NCBI GenBank assembly: GCA_963815285.1
Contig: CAWFGB010000008.1
Span: forward strand, 62,001-126,000
DNA: 64,000 nt
Reading direction: 5' to 3'
Source: JACCSI01 sp963815285
Lineage (GTDB): Bacteria > Acidobacteriota > Vicinamibacteria > Vicinamibacterales > UBA2999
A model generated the notes under the pieces. The model made no database searches. It was not told the origin of the DNA and saw nothing but the letters and a program-made list of their open reading frames with translations. Made by a program: the position numbers and the translations under genes. Positions within the stretch are counted from its first letter, which is position 1, and each line of letters opens with the position of its first letter. Shown piece by piece: positions 1-9,782 of the stretch.

Positions 1-1
1 G

Positions 2-1396
2 AACGCGTCCATCACCAGCGCCCGCCATGACGTTCTGGGGTGGCGGCGGCGGGGCGATGCAGGTATGGATGGCGCTGTTTACATCGAGCCGTCCGCCCGT
101 CATCGTGGTCGTCGCGAGCGCAGCCATCGACTGTACCGAGCCAATCAGCGCGTCCTTCAATCCGGCCGTGTCGAGCTTGCACCGTGACAGCACGAGCGCA
201 GCCGCGCCGGACACGTGCGGCGCGGCCATGGAAGTGCCGCTGGCAAACCCATACGTGTTCCCTGGCATCGTGGACAGGATGTCCGCACCTGGCGCGCCGA
301 GATGCACCGTGGTGGGTCCGTAGTTGGAAAAGTACGCGAGCTCGTTGCTGTTGGTCGTCGCGGCCACCGACACCACGGTCGGCACGTCATAACTGGCCGG
401 GTACATTGGCATGGAGTCATTGCTGAGGCCGTAGTTGCCCGCAGCGGCGACGAACAGCATCTCCTCATCGACGGTCGCGCCAATCTCGTCGAGCAGCGCC
501 TGCGAAAACTCCAGATCCCCCCAGCTGTTCGACAGCACGCGGACGTCCGCTTCGGCCGGGAACGCCCGCTTCACGGCCACGGCAAACCGGATGCTGCTGA
601 TGGCGTCGGCAATCGACCCGGAGCCGGTTTCGTCGAGGAACTTGATGGCCATGATCCGTGTCGTCCAGTTGACGCCGACGACGCCGATGCCATTATTGCC
701 AACGGCGCCGATGGTCCCGGCGACATGCGTGCCGTGGTAGTGATCGTCCATCGGATCGCAGTTCCGTGCGATGGCGTTGAAGCCGTGCGTGCCGGCCGCG
801 CAGGTGACGACGATGCCTCCGCCCAGATCGACCGTGAACGGCGCCGGAGCCGACCACATGTTGGCCGCCAGATCGGGGTGGGTGTAGTCGATGCCGGTAT
901 CGATCACAGCGACCACATGTGCCGCGGACCCCACGGTGATGTCCCACGCTGGGGCCGCGCGGATGTCCGAACCGGCCCGGCCCAGAATCCCGTTGATCAT
1001 CTGGCCGACGTTCTCGAGTCCCCACAGTTGCGGAAAGCTCGGGTCGTTCGGCGTGGACAGGGCGTGGACGATGTAGTTGGGTTCGGCGTACAAGACATCC
1101 GGCCGGGCCGCGAACTGTGCGACGAGCGCGGCCGCATTGAGCGACCGTGATCGAAGGCGGACGATGCCAGTGCCGCCAACCCGCTCGATGGCCTCGACGT
1201 CCGCATCGCCAACCGCGCCAGCTGGAGCCGCCGCGACGGCCGGATTTCGGAACTTGACCAGGACTTCGCGCGCGACTGCCTCGCGGCCGTTCACCAACTG
1301 AACTTCTCGACGGCGGCCCTGCGTGGAAGCCAGGTCGCTGAAGACGAAAATACTGGCGGCAATGGCGAGCACGCCAGCGACGGTGATACGGCGCAT
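2..1396 (-). CDS. Secreted S8 subtilisin-like serine protease (C-terminus cut by window edge)
   Basis: The reading frame starts at ATG 1396 and runs off the left end of the window without a stop, so at least 465 residues are present and the C-terminus is missing. The protein begins with a hydrophobic signal peptide (MRRITVAGVLAIAASIFVF), followed by a propeptide-like stretch and the peptidase S8 domain. The catalytic triad is visible: Asp166 in VIDTGIDYTHP, His221 in YHGTHVAG and Ser389 in GTSMAAPHVSGAAAL, with an oxyanion-type Asn in AAAGNYG. The role is therefore extracellular or periplasmic proteolysis. The gene stands alone; the neighbouring histidine kinase is on the same strand, 440 bases upstream. 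The substrate cannot be told from the sequence. Confidence 0.93.
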   Translation of the reverse strand, partial: MRRITVAGVLAIAASIFVFSDLASTQGRRREVQLVNGREAVAREVLVKFRNPAVAAAPAGAVGDADVEAIERVGGTGIVRLRSRSLNAAALVAQFAARPDVLYAEPNYIVHALSTPNDPSFPQLWGLENVGQMINGILGRAGSDIRAAPAWDITVGSAAHVVAVIDTGIDYTHPDLAANMWSAPAPFTVDLGGGIVVTCAAGTHGFNAIARNCDPMDDHYHGTHVAGTIGAVGNNGIGVVGVNWTTRIMAIKFLDETGSGSIADAISSIRFAVAVKRAFPAEADVRVLSNSWGDLEFSQALLDEIGATVDEEMLFVAAAGNYGLSNDSMPMYPASYDVPTVVSVAATTNSNELAYFSNYGPTTVHLGAPGADILSTMPGNTYGFASGTSMAAPHVSGAAALVLSRCKLDTAGLKDALIGSVQSMAALATTTMTGGRLDVNSAIHTCIAPPPPPQNVMAGAGDGRV

Positions 1397-1836
1397 GGAA
1401 GCCTCCCGGGGGGGAGACGCGCGACGAGCAGTTACGCCCGCGTGACGGATGCTTCATTCTGCCGCGATTGCGCCGTGTTCGAACGCCGACGTGCACATGA
1501 TGGCGAACAAAAAACGCGCGGGTGGCAGGTCTATACGATTTGGCCTGCGTTGCTGCCGATCGGATACACGATTCTTCGTCCCAGAGCAGCAGTGGACCCT
1601 GCTGGCACGGCGCCCGCCTGACCTTCGTCGAGGAGCCAACGCGCTACGTTGAAGTATTGACGTCGTTTTTGAACGGCGCCGAAACCGAGTGCACAGAAGC
1701 CGCGTGTTTCTGTACGCGATCGCCGGTGGCAATCGTGCCCTCCTGCAACACCTCGGCGTTGAGCGCCAGGCGGCCCTCGCCCGGGTCAAGGTGCTCGGTG
1801 TGCCGCTGGTCGGCGGTGCCAGTTGCGTGATGTCGG
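1397..1836. other. Intergenic region, possible MOSC-like remnant
   Basis: No intact gene is visible. On the minus strand around 1660-1780 one frame reads LALNAEVLQEGTIATGDRV, which resembles the end of a MOSC domain, but no start, no Cys-bearing core and no continuous domain are present. The promoter of the subtilase gene must lie in the part nearest 1397; I could not identify clear -35/-10 elements. Confidence 0.3.
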
Positions 1837-3777
1837 TCACCGTGAACGGGCGCGCGGCTCACCGCCGTCGCGCTCACCTTCCAGGTCACTCTCCGAGATC
1901 TTTGCGAGCAGCTCGTCGAGCGTCGCAGGAGAAAGAGGCTTCGTCAAATGGCTGTCGCACCCGGCTTCCCGTGCTTTGCGGCGGTCCTCTTCCTGCCCCC
2001 AGCCGGTGAGGGCCGCAATATGGACGTGACTGCACTGCGGCAGCGCTCGCACTGCTCGCGCGACGGCATAGCCGTTCATGACCGGCAATCCGATGTCCAA
2101 GAAGATGATGTCGGGTGCGAACTCGATGGCTGCGGCGACCGCACTCGCGCCATCGTGAGCCACTCTTGTAACGTGACCAAGCTGCGACACCGCCAGCTCC
2201 ATCATCTCCGCCGCATCGACATTGTCTTCGACGATCAGCACGCGCAGACGGCGGTTGGCCGTCGGCGGCGGCGCGACCGCGGCCACGGCGGCCGGGGCTT
2301 GCCGCGCGCTGATCGGGAGACGAACTTCAACTTCGGTGCCCTCGCCCACTCCCCGACTGCGAATGTCAATCCGAGCGTCGTGCATCTCCACCAATCGCCG
2401 CGCCAAGGTCAGCCCGATGCCTAGTCCGCCGGTCGATCGCTCGAGCACGGGCTCGGCCTGGTGGAACATGTCGAACACCCGCGGGAGCACATCGGCGGCG
2501 ATGCCCATGCCGGTATCTCGGACGCGCACGAGCGCAACATCGGACTGCCGCTCGGCGGTGAACGAGATGTGCCCATGACGAGGCGTGAACTTCACCGCGT
2601 TGTGGAGCACATTCGCGAACACCTGCACAAGCCGCGCGAGGTCACCTTCGATACAGATCGGCCGCGCCGGCAACTGCACCTCCAGCGTGTGGCCGGCCGC
2701 CGTGGCGAGCGGGGTGATGGATTCGACCGCCGCCGCCATCACGCGCGCAAGGTCGAGCGGTTCACGCCGCAGTTGGATCTTGTTGGCGGTGATGCGGGAC
2801 ACATCAAGGAGGTCATCGACGAGGCGGACGAGCTGCCCGACCTGGCGTTCGATGACGTCGCGCGCGTGTGCCGCGCTCGTCGGAGGCGCGTCGCTCTTCA
2901 GCATTTCGAGCGCAAACCGTATCGGGGCGAGAGGATTACGGAGCTCGTGGGCGAGCGTCGCCAGGAACTCGTCTTTGCGTTGATCCGCTTCCAGCAATTT
3001 GGCGGTCCGGTCACGGACCCGAAGCTCCAGTTCTCGATTGAGCGCCTCGGTATCGTCCTTGGCCTTTCGCAGACTCTCGATCAGATTCTGGTTGGCGAAT
3101 CGCAACGTGAACGAGGATTCGATCGCCAGATGGAATCGCCACGTCGTGATGAGCGTCGCGACCGTGAACACCGCGCCGAGAGAGCCCATGATCAGGTGCT
3201 GTTCATCGCCCTGGCTGGCCACCCGCCAGGAGGTGACAAGCCCGGTCGGGAGAAGGAACGTGAGGAACGCCTCGGGCCGCGCCGCCAGCAGAGAGGCACT
3301 CCCCAGCATCATGCCGCCGATTACGAACACCACCAGAATCTCGTTCATCGGCCGACTCGATGGGTAGAGCGCGATGCCCGCGGCCGCCCAACCCACGGCC
3401 GCCAGCGCGGTTCCGACGACGAACGCCGCATTCCATCGGCTGGTCGCCGCCTCTGTCGGCCACGTCCGCCAATACCGTTGTGCGAGTACGAATCGCGCGA
3501 TGGAGACGACGAGCATGTAGACAAGCCACGCCACGATGACCGCTGGCGGGACCACATCCCACTGCGCATAAGCCAACAGCGTGGCGATAACGACGGTGAT
3601 CGCGACGCCGGTGTTGGCGTTTTCGTAGAGCAGGCGAGTTTCAGCAGCCTGCACTTGTGGCCGGTGGTCTTCAGCGAGTGAGACCGGCGCGCCGCCGAGT
3701 GCCGCAGACCCGGCGGGCGCTGCAGTTGGGTCAACACGGTGCGGGGGGCTCGGGGGCCGGCGCCCGGAATCGCTCAT
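1837..3777 (-). CDS. Membrane-bound hybrid histidine kinase with C-terminal receiver
   Basis: This is a sensor kinase of about 646 residues. I chose ATG 3777 (MSDSGRRPP) over the upstream ATG at 3810 because the first residues of the longer form look non-coding. Order of parts: about six hydrophobic segments (residues ~55-215), a coiled-coil linker, HisKA with His277 in LAHELRNPLAP, HATPase with DTGMGIA and GGLGIGLTLAR boxes, and a receiver domain whose phospho-acceptor is Asp561 in FLDIGLPVMNG, followed by the conserved Lys in HLTKPLS. There is no extracytoplasmic sensor of note, so the signal is probably sensed in or at the membrane. No output-domain regulator lies next to it, which suggests phosphorelay to a distant partner. 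Confidence 0.92.
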   Translation of the reverse strand: MSDSGRRPPSPPHRVDPTAAPAGSAALGGAPVSLAEDHRPQVQAAETRLLYENANTGVAITVVIATLLAYAQWDVVPPAVIVAWLVYMLVVSIARFVLAQRYWRTWPTEAATSRWNAAFVVGTALAAVGWAAAGIALYPSSRPMNEILVVFVIGGMMLGSASLLAARPEAFLTFLLPTGLVTSWRVASQGDEQHLIMGSLGAVFTVATLITTWRFHLAIESSFTLRFANQNLIESLRKAKDDTEALNRELELRVRDRTAKLLEADQRKDEFLATLAHELRNPLAPIRFALEMLKSDAPPTSAAHARDVIERQVGQLVRLVDDLLDVSRITANKIQLRREPLDLARVMAAAVESITPLATAAGHTLEVQLPARPICIEGDLARLVQVFANVLHNAVKFTPRHGHISFTAERQSDVALVRVRDTGMGIAADVLPRVFDMFHQAEPVLERSTGGLGIGLTLARRLVEMHDARIDIRSRGVGEGTEVEVRLPISARQAPAAVAAVAPPPTANRRLRVLIVEDNVDAAEMMELAVSQLGHVTRVAHDGASAVAAAIEFAPDIIFLDIGLPVMNGYAVARAVRALPQCSHVHIAALTGWGQEEDRRKAREAGCDSHLTKPLSPATLDELLAKISESDLEGERDGGEPRARSR

Positions 3778-3935
3778 GGATGAGACTCGATGCGAGGCGG
3801 CACACTGCAACCGAGCGTTGTACCCGCGACAGCCGCGCCGCCAGCTGTCCAGTCAGTGCCGATCGTAAGCGATTGAGGGCGGATTGTGTCGCCCTGAGAC
3901 GCTGCGCCTCAGTGAGGGAGCCGTAGTCGGGCACC

Positions 3936-4053
3936 GAGTTCAGCGACCGTTTCGAACGCGAGGCCCGCGCCGTCGCAGCGGTCAATCACCCGAACATCTG
4001 CCAGCTCTACGACATCGGGCCGAACTACCTCGTCATGGAGTTCCTCGAGGCGC
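3936..4053 (+). pseudogene. Ser/Thr protein kinase fragment
   Basis: About 39 codons read RFEREARAVAAVNHPNICQL followed by YDIGPNYLVMEFLE, the helix C to hinge region of a bacterial Hanks-type kinase. There is no glycine loop, catalytic loop or activation segment, and the frame stops shortly after. It is a relic of a kinase gene whose remainder has been lost. It sits between the histidine kinase and a GC-rich repeat cluster. Confidence 0.7.
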
Positions 4054-4195
4054 GCGTCGTTTGTCCTGGGAATTACCACGACGCTCTGAGGTTCGAACCA
4101 AGACGCGCGGCGGCCGCCGGCCCACACTGAAGGAGATCGATGGCTCGCGCCGTTATCGGATCTCGGCCAGCGGCGGCGTGCAGCCTGGCGAAAGC

Positions 4196-4314
4196 GCCTC
4201 CGCGCGAAGCGCGGCCGTCCGGCAGAGCCGGCCCGTGCCGTAGCAGCCCTCCGCGTGAAACGCGACCCCCGGGCGAAGCCGCCCTCCGTGCGAAGCGCGG
4301 CCCTCGGCGTAGCC
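4196..4314. repeat. Three imperfect ~34-bp GC-rich repeats
   Basis: Units at 4196-4229, 4246-4280 and 4281-4314 share the pattern GCC(C)TCCGnG-GAAnCGCG-CC-GGC-nAGCC; the second and third are directly adjacent. Each contains a short self-complementary core (CGCG-GAAG-CGCG in the first). The cluster lies directly upstream of the amidohydrolase start at 4342, where it could form RNA hairpins in the leader or simply be a dispersed intergenic repeat. Confidence 0.65.
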
Positions 4315-4341
4315 GCCTTCTGTCCCGAGTATCATGCGCGC

Positions 4342-5943
4342 ATGACCAAGCCACTCATGCCGCTGCTGGCCCTCGCGCTGGTGCTGATCGGTCATCCGCT
4401 GCTGCACGCTCAGCAGGACCGTCTTGTCCCGGCCCCGGATCGCCGTAACGGAGAGGGCCAGGGACCCTTTCCCACGCTCACCATCCGCAACGTCATGGTG
4501 ATCGACGGCACCGGCGCGCCCCCTGCCGGGCCCATGAACGTGGTCATCGAACAGAATCGCATCGCGCGGATCAGCAGCGCGGGCACGCCGGGGGTGCCGC
4601 AAAAGCCGGGCGCGACGCCGCCGCCCACAGGGCCCAACGTGATCGACGGCACCGGCATGTATCTGATGCCCGGTTTCGTCAACCTCCACGCCCACCTCGG
4701 CGACAACCGCAAGGCGCCAGAAGCGGAGTACGTCTACAAGCTCTACATGGCGCACGGGGTGACGACGATTCGCGGCGTCGAGCTCGCCCCCCAGGCGTTC
4801 ACGCTGAAGGAAAAGGCGCGCAGCGCCACCAACGCCATCGTCGCGCCCCGCATCTTCAATTACCAGCGTCCGGGCGCGGGATGGACCGAAGGCGTCGTCG
4901 ACACGCCCGAGAAAGCCCGTGCCTGGGTGCGCTGGTGTGCCGAAAACGGCGTCGACGGCATGAAGTTGGTGGCCTATCCACCGCGCATCATGGCGGCGCT
5001 GCTCGACGAGGCGAAGAAGCACGGCCTCGGCTCGACCGCGCACCTCGAACAGCGCGGCGTCGCCCAGATGAACGCGCTCACTGCCGCAAAGCTCGGGCTG
5101 GGCACGGTGACGCACTTCTACGGCCACTTCGAGCCGTTGCTGCGGGATTACGAAGTCCAGCCGTGGCCAGACCAGATGAACTACAACGACGAGCAGTACC
5201 GCTTCGGCCAGGTGGCGCGGTTGTGGGATCAGATCCACCCGCCGGGCAGCCCCGAGTGGAAGGAGTACCTGCAAGAGCACGTCAAGCTCCGGACCATTTT
5301 CGATCCGACGATGACGGCCTATGCCGCAGGCCGGGACGTGATGCGCATGCGCAACGCCGACTGGCACGCGCGGTACACCTTGCCCTCGCTGATGGAGTTC
5401 TACACACCCAACCGCGAGAACCACGGCTCGTACTTCTTCGACTGGACGCTCAGCGACGAGATCGCCTGGCGCAATTTCTACCAGGTCTGGTTCAAGCTGC
5501 TCAACGACTACAAGAAGATGGGTGGGCGGGTAACCGTGAGCGACGATGCGGCGTACATCTACAACACGTGGGGGTTCGGCTACATCCACGAGATGACGCT
5601 GCTGCAGGAAGCCGGCTTCCATCCGCTCGAAGTCATTCGTGCGGCGACGATGCACGGCGCGGAGGCGCTGCACGAACCGAAAGGCCTCGAGCCCGAGTTC
5701 GGCATCGTGCGCGCAGGGATGCTGGCGGATCTGGTGCTCGTCGATCAGAACCCGCTGCAGAACCTGATGGTGCTCTACGGCACGGGACATCTGCGGCTCA
5801 ACGACACCACCGGCCGCAACGAACGCGTGGGCGGCGTTCGCTACACCATCAAGGACGGCATCGTCTACGACGCGAAACAGATCCTGGCCGATGTGGCAGC
5901 CCTGGTCGAGGCGCAGAGGAAGCGCGGCACGACCAGCCAGTAG
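4342..5943 (+). CDS. Exported metal-dependent amidohydrolase
   Basis: The 533-residue protein starts at ATG 4342 (MTKPLMPLLALALVLI), which gives a clean signal peptide ending near HAQ; the longer open frame from 4255 only reads through the repeat cluster. It belongs to the imidazolonepropionase-like amidohydrolase superfamily: His116 and His118 in NLHAHLGD are first metal ligands, further candidate ligands are the His in TAHLEQRG and THFYGHF, and the Asp of TVSDDAAYI is the catalytic acid. The family cleaves amide or ester bonds of cyclic amides, peptides and similar compounds; secretion suggests a periplasmic substrate. The exact substrate is unknown. Confidence 0.88.
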   Translation: MTKPLMPLLALALVLIGHPLLHAQQDRLVPAPDRRNGEGQGPFPTLTIRNVMVIDGTGAPPAGPMNVVIEQNRIARISSAGTPGVPQKPGATPPPTGPNVIDGTGMYLMPGFVNLHAHLGDNRKAPEAEYVYKLYMAHGVTTIRGVELAPQAFTLKEKARSATNAIVAPRIFNYQRPGAGWTEGVVDTPEKARAWVRWCAENGVDGMKLVAYPPRIMAALLDEAKKHGLGSTAHLEQRGVAQMNALTAAKLGLGTVTHFYGHFEPLLRDYEVQPWPDQMNYNDEQYRFGQVARLWDQIHPPGSPEWKEYLQEHVKLRTIFDPTMTAYAAGRDVMRMRNADWHARYTLPSLMEFYTPNRENHGSYFFDWTLSDEIAWRNFYQVWFKLLNDYKKMGGRVTVSDDAAYIYNTWGFGYIHEMTLLQEAGFHPLEVIRAATMHGAEALHEPKGLEPEFGIVRAGMLADLVLVDQNPLQNLMVLYGTGHLRLNDTTGRNERVGGVRYTIKDGIVYDAKQILADVAALVEAQRKRGTTSQ

Positions 5944-5992
5944 CGGCTGACGGCTGACCGCACCCGAGGCCGCCTCAAACGAGAACACGACT

Positions 5993-7840
5993 GTGGACGA
6001 CTCCGCGAAATCCTTTCACCCCTGGGTCACCTTCGCCGGAGGCGTGCTCATCGTCGTCGTCCTTTACTCGGCGCAGGCGGTGCTTGTGCCGCTGGCGCTC
6101 GCGATCCTGGTGACGTTCGTCCTGACGCCGCCGGTCACCTCGCTGCAGCGCTGGGTCGGCCGCGTCCCGGCCGTGTTGCTGGTCGCGAGCCTGGTGTTCG
6201 CGCTGCTCGGTCTCGCAGCCTGGGGCCTGACGCGCCAGATGAACCAGCTGGTGGAGGACCTGCCCGGCTATCGCGCCAACATCCGCGAGAAGATCGCCGA
6301 CGTGCGCGGGGTGGGCAAGGGTAGCGCCGTCGAGAAGCTGCAGGACACCCTCGAAGAGATCAAAATCGAACTGGGCGACGAACGTGCCAAGGGCCCTGCG
6401 GCACGCGCCGTCGTGGTCACGCCCGATGATTCCAGCTGGCTCTCCGGGTTCGGATGGCTCGGCCCGCTGGTGGCGCCGCTTGGCAAAGCCGGACTGATAG
6501 CGGCCATGGTTATCTTCATGTTGCTCGAGCGGCGTGAACTGCGCGATCGACTGATTGGCGTGATCGGACGCGGGCAGCTGGCCGCGACGACGAAAGCGCT
6601 CGACGATGCCGGCAGCCGGGTCAGCCGGCAGCTGTTGATGCAGTCGCTGGTCAGCGTGGTGTACGGCGTCGTGGTGTTCGTGGGGCTGTACTTCCTCGCG
6701 GTTCCATACGCGATGGTCTGGGCAATGCTCGGCGCGGCGTTTCGCTTCATTCCGTATGTCGGCCCGATGCTGGGCGCCGGTGCGCCCATTATGATCAGCC
6801 TTGCCGCGCTCGACGGCTGGACCGGCCCTTTGATGGTGATCGCACTGTTCATCGGCCTCGAGCTCTTCACGAATCTCGTGCTCGAAACGGTGCTCTATGC
6901 TGGAGCGGCTGGCGTTTCCCAGGTTGCGCTGATCATCTCCGTCGCCTTCTGGACGTGGCTCTGGGGGCCGCTCGGGTTGCTGATGGCGTCGCCACTTACC
7001 GTTTGTCTGGTCGTCCTCGGCAAGCACGTTCCGGGCCTTTCGTTCGTCGGCACGCTGATGGCGGATACGTCTGCGCTGGCCCCGGAGCACGGCTACTACC
7101 AACGGCTGCTCGCGCGGGACCAGAGCGAAGCGGCCGAACTGATCGACAGCCACATCACAACCGGGCTTCCGCACACGGTGTACGACGTCCTCATGCTGCC
7201 GGCGCTCAATTACGCCGAGCGCGATCGGCTCGAGCGGCGGCTCTCGCTGGAGGAAGAAGGGGCCATCGTCGACGCCACACGGGAGCTGATCGCCGACGCC
7301 TCGGACAGTATCCGTCGCATCACCGCGGCGGAAACGATCGCGGTGCCACCGCCCGGCTCAGAGCATCCCGCGGTTCTCGGCCCGCGCGAACCGCTGGATG
7401 TCCTCGGCTATGCCGTCAACGGCGTCAGTGATGAAGTCGCTCTCTCGATGCTGGCCCACCTCGCGGACGATCTGCCGATCTCGCTCGAGATTCTCAACAC
7501 ACGGATGCAGGCCCAGGACCTGATTACGCTGATACGTACTCGCAAGTTCTCGGTGATCTGCTTCGCTGACTTGCCGCCAAGCCCGTCGTCCAAGACACGC
7601 TATCTGGTCAGGAAGGTCCGAGCGGCACTGCCCGACGTGCGCATCCTGATCGGACGATGGGCGCCGGCGGGGCTGGCGGATGACAGCGCGCAGGCGCTGC
7701 GCGACGCGGGAGCGAACCACGTCGCGTCGCTGCTGGTCGAGAGCCGCGACTATCTTGGAGGACTGTTGGATATGCCGCGGGTCAGCGCTCCCGAAAAGAC
7801 AAGTGTCGAGACGAGAACGCCCTCGCCTGCGCAGGCGTAG
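5993..7840 (+). CDS. AI-2E/PerM-family permease with C-terminal soluble domain
   Basis: It starts at GTG 5993 and encodes 615 residues, much longer than a usual ~350-residue AI-2E family permease. Residues ~10-350 hold about eight membrane segments with the family signature region around FRFIPYVGPMLGAGAPI. After LGKHVPGLSFVGTLM comes a ~265-residue cytosolic part. Its second half (from about VLGYAVNGVSDEVALSML to GANHVASLLVE) has the alternating strand/helix pattern of a cobalamin-binding-like or other Rossmann-type fold, though I do not see the DxHxxG motif needed to ligate B12. The family exports small molecules or ions; the transported compound here is unknown. Confidence 0.85.
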   Translation: MDDSAKSFHPWVTFAGGVLIVVVLYSAQAVLVPLALAILVTFVLTPPVTSLQRWVGRVPAVLLVASLVFALLGLAAWGLTRQMNQLVEDLPGYRANIREKIADVRGVGKGSAVEKLQDTLEEIKIELGDERAKGPAARAVVVTPDDSSWLSGFGWLGPLVAPLGKAGLIAAMVIFMLLERRELRDRLIGVIGRGQLAATTKALDDAGSRVSRQLLMQSLVSVVYGVVVFVGLYFLAVPYAMVWAMLGAAFRFIPYVGPMLGAGAPIMISLAALDGWTGPLMVIALFIGLELFTNLVLETVLYAGAAGVSQVALIISVAFWTWLWGPLGLLMASPLTVCLVVLGKHVPGLSFVGTLMADTSALAPEHGYYQRLLARDQSEAAELIDSHITTGLPHTVYDVLMLPALNYAERDRLERRLSLEEEGAIVDATRELIADASDSIRRITAAETIAVPPPGSEHPAVLGPREPLDVLGYAVNGVSDEVALSMLAHLADDLPISLEILNTRMQAQDLITLIRTRKFSVICFADLPPSPSSKTRYLVRKVRAALPDVRILIGRWAPAGLADDSAQALRDAGANHVASLLVESRDYLGGLLDMPRVSAPEKTSVETRTPSPAQA

Positions 7841-7850
7841 GCCTCGGTGG

Positions 7851-8522
7851 TTAACCCGTTGGTCGCCGACCAGGCACCCCCGCGATCACCGCGAAGCCAT
7901 CGTGCCGCCAGATCACATCGCAGCGGAAGCCCGCAGCGACCATCAGCGCCACTTCCTGCTCAATCGTCGTGTAGAAATCCTCGCGTGCCCACGTCCGCAG
8001 GTACCCGCGCGCCTCGCGGGGGCTATACGAACGTTCCAGGTGAGCGAGCCACGCGCGACGGCCGTCCGCAGCCCGCGTGCTCAGCGACGACGGAAAACAG
8101 TCAGCGGTCACGAAGACTCCATTGGCGCTCAGCGCGGCGCGCGCACGGCGATACAACTTCCCCTTCGCACTGCGCGATTCGACATGATGCAGCGCCAGTG
8201 AGGAGACGATCGCGTCACACGGTGGAAGCGGCACGCGAAGGAAGCTGCCGGCGACCAACGTTGGGCGATCGGCCTTCAAGCGTGTGCCAGCGAAGGCGAG
8301 GATACCCTGGTCTTCGTCAATCCCGACGAGCCGGACCCCGCGGCGCACCACGCGGGACGCGAGCGCACCGGTGCCGATTCCGAGGTCGACAACGACGCGT
8401 GGCCGCAGGGCGTTGACCGTCGCCGCGGCCGCGTCGAGCATCTCGTCGTAGCGCGGGATGAACGTGCGGATGCGAGCATCGTACTCGCGCAGGTCGATGG
8501 CAAGGTGAGTGGCTACGGACAT
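7851..8522 (-). CDS. Class I SAM-dependent methyltransferase
   Basis: The 223-residue protein carries the Rossmann methyltransferase motifs in order: motif I VVDLGIGTGALA (residues ~44-55), an acidic ribose-binding residue in LVGIDEDQGIL, motif II region FLRVPLPPCDAIVSSLALHH and a post-motif strand GVFVTADCF. It methylates a small molecule or lipid of unknown identity. It is convergent with the AI-2E gene, the two stops being 10 bases apart. The start at ATG 8522 leaves about 44 residues before motif I, normal for this fold. Confidence 0.88.
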   Translation of the reverse strand: MSVATHLAIDLREYDARIRTFIPRYDEMLDAAAATVNALRPRVVVDLGIGTGALASRVVRRGVRLVGIDEDQGILAFAGTRLKADRPTLVAGSFLRVPLPPCDAIVSSLALHHVESRSAKGKLYRRARAALSANGVFVTADCFPSSLSTRAADGRRAWLAHLERSYSPREARGYLRTWAREDFYTTIEQEVALMVAAGFRCDVIWRHDGFAVIAGVPGRRPTG

Positions 8523-8646
8523 GTGGACACTCTAATAGCGTGTAGCAAAACCGCCGAAACCTGATCCTTATTGGCGAAGTAGAGTCAACAAAGTATGGCC
8601 GCCGTGCAGCTTCCACCGAGATCGCGCCACCCGTGAACGGCGCCGG

Positions 8647-9724
8647 CTAGGCGACAGTTCGGAGAACGCGCGCAATCGCGCCGCCGAACACCAGCATCGC
8701 CACGCCGCCCGCCGCCGCGACAGCGGCGTGCAGGCCCCAGAACATCGCTGGCGACAGCGTTTCATAGAGTCCGCCGAGGCGGCCCATGATATTGCTCGCC
8801 GCGAACAGTGTTAGGAACGCCACGCCCATCATCGTCGCGTTCACCGGCGCGGGCGCGGCGCGCGAGACCAGCGCAAGCGTCACCGGCCAATAGAACAGGA
8901 ATGAAAAGCCCATCATCGCGAAATAGAGAAAGGGCCAGATCGGCGACAGCCCGTCGTTTCCAAACGCCAGGATCGCCGCCACCAGGATCGGGTTGCCGCT
9001 GGCGACCAGCCAGGCGCCCATGCCGATTTTCTCCAGATCGCCCGGTTCGACGCCGGCGCGCGCCTCGGCCTGCCGACGCCATAGCGCGAACACCACGGGC
9101 ACGCCGAGGATGGAGAACACCGGATCGACCGCGATGAACCACGGCACCGGAATGGCAAAGCTGCCAAGATCGCGGTTGACGTGATCCTGGGTCCAGATTG
9201 CGGCGGTGTTGAAAGACTGGAAGTACGACGTCGCATGAAACACGACGATTGCCAGCACTGCGCAGATTGCCCCGATGCGCCGCCACTCGGCGGACGTGAG
9301 CTTGCGGCTCACGCTGACCGCGCGCTCCACGTGCGACGGTAAATGACGATAGCCGACCAGATACGTCACCAAGCCGATCAGGATGAACAGAGCGGCCGCG
9401 CCGAACCCCGTATGCCAGCCGTAGAGTTGCCCCAGCAATCCACAGACGATCGGCCCGAGCACCGCGCCGACATTGATCGCCATCGAGAAGATCGTATAGG
9501 CGCGCACGCGATTGGGTTCGTCGTTGACGGAGTAAAGCGCTCCCACCTGGGCGCGATGTTCTCGACATGGCCGGCAGCAGAAGCTGATTGACCATGTAAA
9601 GCAGCACCAGGGCGGTCATGCCGTAATACGAGAAGCGCTCCCACGCCTCGGTGGCGGCCAGGTAGTAGAGCCCCTTCGGTTGCCCGAAAATGCCGCGCAC
9701 GGGCGTGCCCGCTTCGCCAGCCAT
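8647..9724 (-). pseudogene. Disrupted POT-family peptide/proton symporter
   Basis: From ATG 9724 the protein begins as a typical proton-dependent oligopeptide transporter (GQPKGLYYLAATEAWERFSY). At about 9572 one base is missing relative to the family pattern LLPGHVENIA, shifting the frame. Immediately after ENIA the sequence jumps to QVGALYSVNDEPNRVRAYTI, which in relatives lies about 70 or more residues further on. The rest (start of the second frame at 9546) continues normally to the stop at 8647. Thus a frameshift plus loss of TM segments 2-4 inactivate the gene. The second piece may still be translated but would not be a functional carrier. Confidence 0.82.
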
Positions 9725-9782
9725 CGCTGTCAAGCCGCCCCTCACCGCCACTGGGCGGACTCTAGTCCTGGCAGTATTGCGG

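Noticed and set aside
215..1150. Plus-strand ORF opposite the subtilase
   Set aside because: The minus strand carries the full S8 catalytic triad; the plus frame is a shadow.
1660..1780. MOSC-domain fragment
   Set aside because: Only about 20 residues look similar; too short and without the conserved Cys to annotate as a gene remnant with confidence.
4153..5988. Minus-strand ORF of 611 codons opposite the amidohydrolase
   Set aside because: Shadow of the high-GC codon bias of the plus-strand gene; His/Arg/Val-rich with no family-like segment.
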